DNA from: Dehalococcoidales bacterium
Lineage (GTDB): Bacteria; Chloroflexota; Dehalococcoidia; Dehalococcoidales; RBG-16-60-22
Assembly (NCBI GenBank): GCA_030603605.1
Contig: JAUVXN010000042.1
Location: 1 to 10,311 of the forward strand
Length of the DNA stretch: 10,311 nucleotides
Direction of reading: 5' to 3'
The notes under the pieces were generated by a model. The model was given only the letters and a program-made list of their open reading frames with translations. It had not been told where the DNA came from and ran no database searches. A program made the translations under genes and the position numbers. Shown in pieces: positions 1 through 4,292 of the stretch; the first letter of the stretch is position 1, and every line of letters begins with the position of its first letter.

Positions 1-133
1 AGTCAAAGTTATACAGGATTAAGCGGGCTGAATGGAGACCGCCTAGCTTCTCAGCGACTAGCTCGTTAATCAACCGGTAATACTCCAGCGAGGAGTTCCA
101 ACTCATGCCCCCCAGTAAGCCAATGACTCTCAT
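1..133 (-). CDS. Aspartate/glutamate racemase family protein, N-terminal fragment
   Basis: Reading the minus strand from the ATG at 133 gives an open frame to the window edge that begins MRVIGLLGGMSWNSSLEYY and continues RLINELVAEKLGGLHSARLILYNFD. The GLLGGMSW motif followed by an YYRLINE helix and LGGLHSA is the characteristic N-terminus of PLP-independent Asp/Glu racemases (aspartate racemase/YgeA type), which interconvert L- and D-amino acids with a pair of catalytic cysteines. Those cysteines lie outside the visible part. An in-frame TAA at 149-151 (read on the minus strand) means no ATG further upstream can be used. An AAAGG stretch lies about 12 nt before the ATG. The gene is divergent from everything to its right and has its own promoter at 191-220. 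Only 44 codons are visible, so substrate specificity (aspartate, glutamate, hydantoin or other) cannot be judged. Confidence 0.85.
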   Translation of the reverse strand, partial: MRVIGLLGGMSWNSSLEYYRLINELVAEKLGGLHSARLILYNFD

Positions 134-190
134 ATTACTCAGGAACCTTTACGCCTTCTTTCTTTACCATGCCGCGAAAGATACAGGTCT

Positions 191-220
191 ATTGTAGCAC
201 CTAGTGCCATTACGTGCCAA
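191..220 (-). promoter_or_regulatory. Sigma-70-type promoter for the racemase gene
   Basis: On the minus strand TTGGCA (220-215, 5/6 to TTGACA) is followed after 18 bp by TACAAT (196-191, 5/6 to TATAAT). Transcription would start near 184, leaving a leader of about 50 nt before the ATG at 133. The match is good and the position sensible, but it is read by eye only. Confidence 0.6.
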
Positions 221-323
221 CCGGTTCGCTAGCAAAAACGTCTACAAAAGAAGAAGAGGTTGAGCGTAGACCGTGCAGGTCTCGAGCCTGTGACACCGTG
301 ATTAAAAGCTAAAGGGAGTTAAA

Positions 324-378
324 GAGAGGCGAAGCCCCTCTCACACATTTCTTCCTTTCCTTCGAAGGAGGGAAGGAA
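324..378. repeat. Double hairpin, candidate dispersed palindromic repeat
   Basis: The first hairpin is GAGAGG (324-329) paired with CCTCTC (337-342) around a 7-nt loop. The second has TTCCTTTCCTTC (352-363) paired with GAAGGA (364-369) plus AAGGAA (373-378), a 12-bp stem with a GGG bulge and a TTCGAA centre. They lie in a divergent intergenic region, so they cannot be terminators of the flanking genes. The polypurine/polypyrimidine make-up resembles the GC-rich palindromic repeats that are scattered between genes in many bacterial genomes. Related sequence appears on the far side of the cassette at 2276-2310 and 2349-2370. Copy number in the genome is unknown. Confidence 0.5.
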
Positions 379-437
379 CATGATGTTATGTGAGCTTATT
401 AATTGGTGTGCTACCTATTAATTTGATTGGCGACATG

Positions 438-453
438 TTTTACTTGAGTAAAA
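438..453. promoter_or_regulatory. Perfect 7+2+7 palindrome, operator-like
   Basis: TTTTACT (438-444) and AGTAAAA (447-453) form a perfect inverted repeat around a 2-nt centre. The size and symmetry suit a dimeric helix-turn-helix repressor. It lies about 75 bp upstream of the promoter at 530, so if functional it would be a distal site. AT-rich DNA makes such palindromes fairly frequent by chance. Confidence 0.25.
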
Positions 454-529
454 ACAATGAAAGTAGTAAACTAGTATTTAGATGGCCTTAAGTTAGGGTA
501 TCGGTCTATACTATGTAGTGGCATACCTC

Positions 530-558
530 TTGACAAATGTATGGATAACCCCTAAACT
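530..558 (+). promoter_or_regulatory. Sigma-70-type promoter of the three-gene cassette
   Basis: A consensus TTGACA (530-535) is followed after 17 bp by TAAACT (553-558, 4/6 to TATAAT). Transcription would begin near 565, about 38 nt upstream of the ATG at 603. Better -10-like hexamers (TATTAT at 579-584, TATACT at 582-587) lie downstream but have no matching -35 element at the right distance. Confidence 0.5.
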
Positions 559-570
559 CACCATCAAAAG

Positions 571-586
571 GTATAACATATTATAC
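571..586. promoter_or_regulatory. Palindrome in the cassette leader, possible operator
   Basis: GTATAA (571-576) and TTATAC (581-586) are perfect inverted repeats separated by CATA. The site sits just after the predicted transcription start and before the first ATG, where a bound repressor would block the promoter. No DNA-binding protein is recognisable in the cassette, so any regulator is unknown. Confidence 0.35.
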
Positions 587-602
587 TTTAAAGTGATAGA
601 TT

Positions 603-1400
603 ATGTTATTTCCAGAATCAGAGCGGGTGCTCTATAAAAACAATCCGCTTGTAGAAGTCATCTGCCAATTTCGATTTCCGACGATATTACGGATAAGAGA
701 AAGACAACTCGCTGATTTTCAGGACATTATTCGGAAAGATTATTCTGTTTACACAGAACAGGAACCTTCCTTCGGAGTACCACCACAGGTACCCAAAGAA
801 TTGGCTACTATCATTGAGCAAATAAATATTCCGATACCTCCTGGACTAGTTAGCCATAGATTCTCTACTAAGGATTCACAGCGATTCATTTCTCTTCGTG
901 ATGAGTCTATGTCTCTAGCTGAGACAAAGTATGAAAGATGGGAATTATTCAGAGAGGAAATTATAAAGGCTGAGAGTGCTCTTAAAAAGATTTATGATCC
1001 TGTTTTCTATTCCCGCGTGGGTTTGCGTTATCGAGATATAATCTCACGGAGTAGTCTTGGACTAACTAATGTAGGATGGCAGGACTTAATAAAGACACAC
1101 ATCATTGCTGAATTAAGTGATAAAGAGGTGTCAGATGCAATTTTGAGAATCCAGACACGAGTTATTATTAATATAGCCGACATACCTAATGGACAGGTAG
1201 TGCTAAATCATGGATTAATTACTCCAAACGGAAGTGATGAGGAATGTTATCTTATCGACGCCGATTTCTCGGTGGAGAGGAAGGAGGGATTAGATGAACC
1301 TTTCGAGATACTGGGCGAATTCAATAGAATGGCAGGAAGACTCTTCAGGTGGGCAATCACCTCAAGACTACATAATGCAATGGAGCCACGAGCTATCTGA
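603..1400 (+). CDS. TIGR04255-like family protein, function unknown
   Basis: This 265-residue protein begins with a pattern I recognise as TIGR04255-like: an aromatic/Asn-Pro-Leu start (YKNNPLVEVICQFRFP, residues 11-26), then RERQLADFQDIIRKDY (32-47). Its C-terminus (LGEFNRMAGRLFRWAITSRL followed by MEP) matches the family's usual ending, a helix leading to FRWAIT. The family is sporadic in bacteria and archaea, about 250-270 residues long, and has no established biochemical function. I see no signal peptide, membrane segment or catalytic motif. The ATG at 603 has no clear Shine-Dalgarno (only a weak AAAGTGA about 5 nt upstream) but it is the start that places the conserved N-terminus correctly. 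The gene heads a compact operon with the next two genes and is visibly AT-rich compared with the radical SAM gene. The family call rests on recall of the pattern, not on a profile search. Confidence 0.72.
   Translation: MLFPESERVLYKNNPLVEVICQFRFPTILRIRERQLADFQDIIRKDYSVYTEQEPSFGVPPQVPKELATIIEQINIPIPPGLVSHRFSTKDSQRFISLRDESMSLAETKYERWELFREEIIKAESALKKIYDPVFYSRVGLRYRDIISRSSLGLTNVGWQDLIKTHIIAELSDKEVSDAILRIQTRVIINIADIPNGQVVLNHGLITPNGSDEECYLIDADFSVERKEGLDEPFEILGEFNRMAGRLFRWAITSRLHNAMEPRAI
1281..1287 (+). promoter_or_regulatory. Strong Shine-Dalgarno inside the preceding gene
   Basis: AAGGAGG at 1281-1287 lies 6 nt before the ATG at 1294, within the last 40 codons of the TIGR04255-like gene. It is the strongest ribosome-binding site in the cassette. 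It favours 1294 over the in-frame ATG at 1375, which has no comparable site. Confidence 0.6.
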
Positions 1401-1704
1401 CCCCGACATAGAGAGCGGTGAATTTATTGTTCACAGTCTTGCTGAACCCGGAACAGCATATGCATATAAAATCACGATTAACATAGCAGGCAGCACCGAG
1501 GCTGTGATTGGGCGTTCTCTTGGCTGTATTATGATTGGATTTATGCCAGATGAAGGACTAGAGGAGGCATTGTTCTCGCTGCGTGATATGTTGGAGTTCT
1601 ATAACCATAAACCGGAGCCTCGTCCCGCAAGACTGACACCAAAAGCAATTGGTGCAACTATTGCCGATAAGAAAAAAAGGCCTGACCTCGTGCTCACCGA
1701 GTAA
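1294..1704 (+). CDS. Hypothetical protein, cassette gene 2
   Basis: I do not recognise this 136-residue protein. It overlaps the TIGR04255-like gene by 107 nt in another frame, starting behind a strong internal Shine-Dalgarno. The middle (about residues 40-105) has the regular alternation of a small alpha/beta domain: strands GEFIVHSL and YAYKITINI, then a turn rich in Gly (AVIGRSLGCIMIGF), then a helix (EGLEEALFSLRDMLEFY). The last 30 residues are Pro/Lys/Arg rich (KPEPRPARLTPK, ADKKKRP) and probably disordered. There is no signal peptide or membrane span. The first 27 residues are encoded entirely within the overlap and could be non-genuine; a start at 1375 (MQWSHEL) would trim the protein to 109 residues and leave a 26-nt overlap. 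Its position between two co-oriented genes suggests a co-translated partner of the TIGR04255-like protein. Confidence 0.6.
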   Translation: MNLSRYWANSIEWQEDSSGGQSPQDYIMQWSHELSDPDIESGEFIVHSLAEPGTAYAYKITINIAGSTEAVIGRSLGCIMIGFMPDEGLEEALFSLRDMLEFYNHKPEPRPARLTPKAIGATIADKKKRPDLVLTE

Positions 1705-1711
1705 CTACAAT

Positions 1712-1715
1712 GGAG
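1712..1715 (+). promoter_or_regulatory. Ribosome-binding site that decides the start of gene 3
   Basis: GGAG at 1712-1715 is 8 nt upstream of the GTG at 1724. The longer frame (TTG at 1649) has no such site and its first 25 residues only read through the end of gene 2, so 1724 is the better start. Confidence 0.5.
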
Positions 1716-1723
1716 CTGTCCTT

Positions 1724-2299
1724 GTGGCTTTCTTCTATGTTCAACACAATTCTCCATTTTTTAGACAGGGAGAAATCGTCAATAATGTCTTTGAATTGAA
1801 ACTGCAAATAACTGAGCAGAAATCTATTGACGATGTTCGCAAAGATACAAAGTTCGACCCAATCGTTCACCCATATGTAGTTGTTATCTCTCAAGATTGT
1901 GATCTTGAACAGGATTATGGAGCTAGGATAGGTCAGGTACCAGATGATAAATTATTGACACATGTCCTCGTTTGTGCACTCTTTACAAAAGATGAACTAA
2001 AAATTCGGAGTAAAATAGGAAGCGATTTATGGAAAAGTGTGAGACAGAATCAAGATGAAAGGTATCACTACTTAATTGAAGCTCCCATAAAGGATACAGA
2101 AAATAACTTGCCAGAATTGATTGCAGATTTTAAAACTACTTTTTCTCTTCCAACAGAATTTGTCTATTGGTTAATATCGACCAAGCAAGCTACAAGAGAA
2201 GGAGCTTTATGCTCACCATATCTTGAAGACTTCATGCATAGGCTCTACAGTTTCTTGGGTCGAGTAGCAACACCATCCTTTGAAGGAGAGGGGGATTAA
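1724..2299 (+). CDS. Conserved hypothetical protein with SQDCDL motif, cassette gene 3
   Basis: With the GTG at 1724 the product is 191 residues and starts MAFFYVQHNSPFFRQGEIV, 19 nt after the stop of gene 2. The frame is also open from a TTG at 1649. A central strand-motif PYVVVISQDCDLEQD (about residues 48-62) stands out: VxSQDCDLxxD-type signatures occur in small conserved hypothetical proteins, and the adjacent Asp-Cys-Asp could bind a metal or act catalytically, but no activity is known to me. Later segments RYHYL, LPELIADFK and a C-terminal helix LEDFMHRLYSFLGRVATP also look like conserved blocks. The recognisable part ends at RVATP; the final SFEGEGD is encoded in a purine-rich repeat-like tract (2276-2310), which may have supplied a new stop codon. 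No signal peptide or membrane segment. The cassette terminator lies 50 nt downstream. Confidence 0.68.
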   Translation: MAFFYVQHNSPFFRQGEIVNNVFELKLQITEQKSIDDVRKDTKFDPIVHPYVVVISQDCDLEQDYGARIGQVPDDKLLTHVLVCALFTKDELKIRSKIGSDLWKSVRQNQDERYHYLIEAPIKDTENNLPELIADFKTTFSLPTEFVYWLISTKQATREGALCSPYLEDFMHRLYSFLGRVATPSFEGEGD

Positions 2300-2310
2300 G
2301 GGGGTGAGGT
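2276..2310 (+). repeat. Purine-rich repeat-like tract overlapping the end of gene 3
   Basis: The tract starts with TCCTTTGAAGGA, a small palindrome similar to the centre of the hairpin at 352-378 (TCCTTCGAAGGA), and continues as GAGGGGGATTAAGGGGGTGA. G-run sequences of the type GGGGGATTAAGGGGG are familiar as fragments of intergenic repeats in many bacteria. Here it encodes the last residues and the TAA stop of gene 3. Whether it is truly dispersed in this genome cannot be seen from one window. Confidence 0.4.
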
Positions 2311-2348
2311 AGAAAATAGTCGGCTAACTTATATGGAACGAAGTTCAA

Positions 2349-2373
2349 AAGAGGGGCGCCACCTCTCTTTTTT
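2349..2373 (+). terminator. Rho-independent terminator of the cassette
   Basis: AGAGG (2350-2354) pairs with CCTCT (2362-2366) around a GC-rich interior, followed by C and a run of six T (2368-2373). The stem is short, but position (50 nt after the stop of gene 3) and T-tract fit an intrinsic terminator that separates the cassette from the radical SAM gene. The same 22 bases (2349-2370) match 321-342 in inverted orientation at 18 positions, so it may double as a repeat element. Confidence 0.55.
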
Positions 2374-2374
2374 A

Positions 2375-2403
2375 TTGATTTTATCCCCCTTTTGAGATAA
2401 AGT
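2375..2403 (+). promoter_or_regulatory. Weak candidate promoter of the radical SAM gene
   Basis: TTGATT (2375-2380) is followed after 17 bp by TAAAGT (2398-2403), each 4/6 to consensus. The start would fall near 2410, about 25 nt before the coding start. Because a terminator lies immediately upstream, some promoter is expected in this gap. Confidence 0.3.
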
Positions 2404-2435
2404 CGTATATATCCGACAGGTCTGGAGGGGAAAAT

Positions 2436-4283
2436 TTGACCTATAATGACATACTGCATCAGGTTACCAGGCCGGCTCGCTATACCGGCGGTGAGTGGAA
2501 TAGCATCGTTAAGGACTGGGACAAAACCCCTGTCAGGATTGCCCTCAGCTACCCCGATGTATATGAAATAGGCATGTCCAATATAGCCCTGCCTATTCTC
2601 TATGACCTGCTCAACAGCCGGCCGGATGTCCTTGCCGAGAGGGTTTATGCACCCTGGGTAGATATGGAAACAGCCATGCAGAACCGGGGCATTCCTTTGT
2701 TCAGCCTTGAATCCAGGCGCCCGCTGAAAGACTTTGACATTATCGGTTTCTCCCTGGGCTATGAGCTTACCTATACCAACGTATTGAATATGCTTCACCT
2801 GGCTCAAATACCAGTCCTGGCCCAGGAGAGAGACGATTCCCATCCGGTAATAATCGCCGGCGGTAGCTGTTCCTTAAATCCGGAGCCAATGTCCGACTTT
2901 ATTGACATCTTCGTAATCGGAGACGGTGAAGAGGTATTGCTTGAGCTAGTTGATAGCTTCCGAAAGTGGAAAGGACAAGGCAAAGCTAAGAAACAGCTAT
3001 TTCACCAGGTGGCTACTATCCCCGGCATCTATGTTCCCAGCCTGTATCAGGTGGAATATCAGGCTGACGGTTTACTGAAAAGCGTTACCCCCACTGTAGC
3101 CGGGGCAAGCTCTACCATCCAGCGGCGATTGGTAACCAAGTTGCCGCCTCCGGTGACTAAACCGGTAGTCCCTTATATTGAGGTAGTCCATGACCGTGGG
3201 GCAATAGAGGTTCAGCGGGGCTGCAGTCGTGGTTGTCGCTTCTGCCAGGCAGGTATTATATATCGCCCGGTGCGTGAACGCCCCCATGAGGAGGTACTGC
3301 AGGCAGCCGGAGAGCTCATTACCTGCTGCGGCTATGATGAAGTCTCTCTGGTCTCCCTGAGCACCAGTGACTATGCCGGCATTGATGAGCTGGTGACCAG
3401 CCTGTCCCACCGCTACCCTAATCTTGCCCTATCACTACCCAGCCTCCGCATTGACAGTTTTTCAGTAAGACTGCTGGACTCTCTTCCTTCCCGCAGTAAG
3501 ACCGGGCTTACCTTCGCCCCCGAGGCTGGAAGCGAAAGACTACGCCGAATCATTAACAAGAACACCCCTGAAGATAAAATCCTGGAAACTGCTGCCACTG
3601 CCTTCGACCGGGGCTGGACCAGCCTCAAACTATACTTTATGCTCGGACTGCCCACCGAAACCACCGATGATGTAGAGGGTATTATTCAGCTGGTAAACAA
3701 GGTCCGCTCAGTGGGCAGAAAGACCAGCGGGAAAAAGCCCCGGGTAAGAGTCAGTGTATCAACCTTTGTGCCCAAGCCGCATACACCTTTTCAGTGGGTA
3801 GCCCAGGAAAACGAGGAACAGCTAAGCGCCAGGCATGAACTTCTCAGGCTGGGATTATACAAGAAAGGGACCAAGCTATCGTGGCAAGACCCAAAGACAA
3901 GCCTGCTGGAGGCAGCATTATCACGGGGAGATAGACGACTGGGTAGAGTTATCCATCGTGCCTGGGAGCTGGGTTCCACCTTTGATGCCTGGAATGAACA
4001 CTTTAAATATAAAAACTGGCTTCGTGCCTTTGCCGAGAGCGAGCTTGAGGCCAGCTTCTACGCCCAGCGCCAACGCAGCCTGGATGAACTCCTGCCCTGG
4101 GCACATATTGATGCAGGAGTATCGGCAGCTTTCCTGAAGCGAGAGTATCAACAGGCTATAGAAGGCAGGGAAACCCCTGACTGCCGTCACAATGCTTGTA
4201 GTGCTTGCGGGTTACAGCACCGGCACCCGGCTTGCCAACAAAAGTATCCGGGCTCAGCTAATCTGCCACCAAAGAAGGTTTAG
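2436..4283 (+). CDS. B12-binding-like/radical SAM protein (TIGR03960-like)
   Basis: A 615-residue radical SAM protein. The radical SAM cluster motif is RGCSRGCRFC, with C263, C267 and C270 in the CxxxCxxC arrangement that binds a [4Fe-4S] cluster and S-adenosylmethionine. Before it, residues about 30-200 form a cobalamin-binding-like Rossmann region (SYPDVYEIGMSN, DIIGFSLGYELTYTN, PVIIAGGSCSLNPEP, DIFVIGDGEE). After it come typical SAM-barrel segments (EVSLVSLSTSDY, TFAPEAGSERLRR, LKLYFMLGLPTET). The C-terminal part ends in a cysteine cluster (C583, C588, C591, C600) as in the TIGR03960 family, to which I assign it from recall. The reaction is unknown; the family is often paired with a TIGR03936/DUF2344 protein, which is not adjacent here. 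The start is a TTG at 2436 preceded by GGAGG at 2424-2428 with a 7-nt spacer. Its GC content is clearly higher than the cassette upstream. The stop lies only 9 nt from the convergent gyrA stop. Confidence 0.85.
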   Translation: MTYNDILHQVTRPARYTGGEWNSIVKDWDKTPVRIALSYPDVYEIGMSNIALPILYDLLNSRPDVLAERVYAPWVDMETAMQNRGIPLFSLESRRPLKDFDIIGFSLGYELTYTNVLNMLHLAQIPVLAQERDDSHPVIIAGGSCSLNPEPMSDFIDIFVIGDGEEVLLELVDSFRKWKGQGKAKKQLFHQVATIPGIYVPSLYQVEYQADGLLKSVTPTVAGASSTIQRRLVTKLPPPVTKPVVPYIEVVHDRGAIEVQRGCSRGCRFCQAGIIYRPVRERPHEEVLQAAGELITCCGYDEVSLVSLSTSDYAGIDELVTSLSHRYPNLALSLPSLRIDSFSVRLLDSLPSRSKTGLTFAPEAGSERLRRIINKNTPEDKILETAATAFDRGWTSLKLYFMLGLPTETTDDVEGIIQLVNKVRSVGRKTSGKKPRVRVSVSTFVPKPHTPFQWVAQENEEQLSARHELLRLGLYKKGTKLSWQDPKTSLLEAALSRGDRRLGRVIHRAWELGSTFDAWNEHFKYKNWLRAFAESELEASFYAQRQRSLDELLPWAHIDAGVSAAFLKREYQQAIEGRETPDCRHNACSACGLQHRHPACQQKYPGSANLPPKKV

Positions 4284-4292
4284 GTATACTGG

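Larger units (their letters stand above)
134..602. other. Non-coding intergenic stretch of about 470 bp between divergent genes
   Basis: No convincing coding region is visible on either strand between the racemase start and the TIGR04255-like gene. The stretch holds the racemase promoter (191-220), a short CAGG-TCTCGAG-CCTG palindrome (276-290), two adjacent hairpins (324-342 and 352-378), a TTTTACT-TG-AGTAAAA palindrome (438-453), a plus-strand promoter (530-558) and a GTATAA-CATA-TTATAC palindrome (571-586). I saw no tRNA cloverleaf. The base composition becomes AT-rich from about 380 onward, where the accessory cassette seems to begin. Confidence 0.6.

Noticed and set aside
1..133. Left-edge sequence considered non-coding
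   Set aside because: The minus-strand reading gives a clear racemase N-terminus (GLLGGMSW), so it is annotated as a partial gene instead.
270..300. CAGG-TCTCGAG-CCTG palindrome with flanking ACCGTG copies considered as a tRNA fragment or attachment site
   Set aside because: No cloverleaf or CCA-adjacent structure can be built, and no integrase gene is present in the window.
324..378. Hairpins considered as a transcription terminator or a CRISPR repeat
   Set aside because: No gene ends into them (the neighbours diverge), there is no T-tract, and there are no regularly spaced repeat units, so neither terminator nor CRISPR array fits.
1694..1894. 66-codon minus-strand frame opposite gene 3, considered as an antitoxin-like small gene
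   Set aside because: No ribosome-binding site stands out and the sequence has no antitoxin or DNA-binding pattern; the plus strand frame is the better reading.
2232..2843. 203-codon open frame on the minus strand
   Set aside because: It lies opposite the end of gene 3 and the start of the radical SAM gene, crosses the terminator region, and its translation shows no recognisable motif; a shadow of the plus-strand coding sequence.
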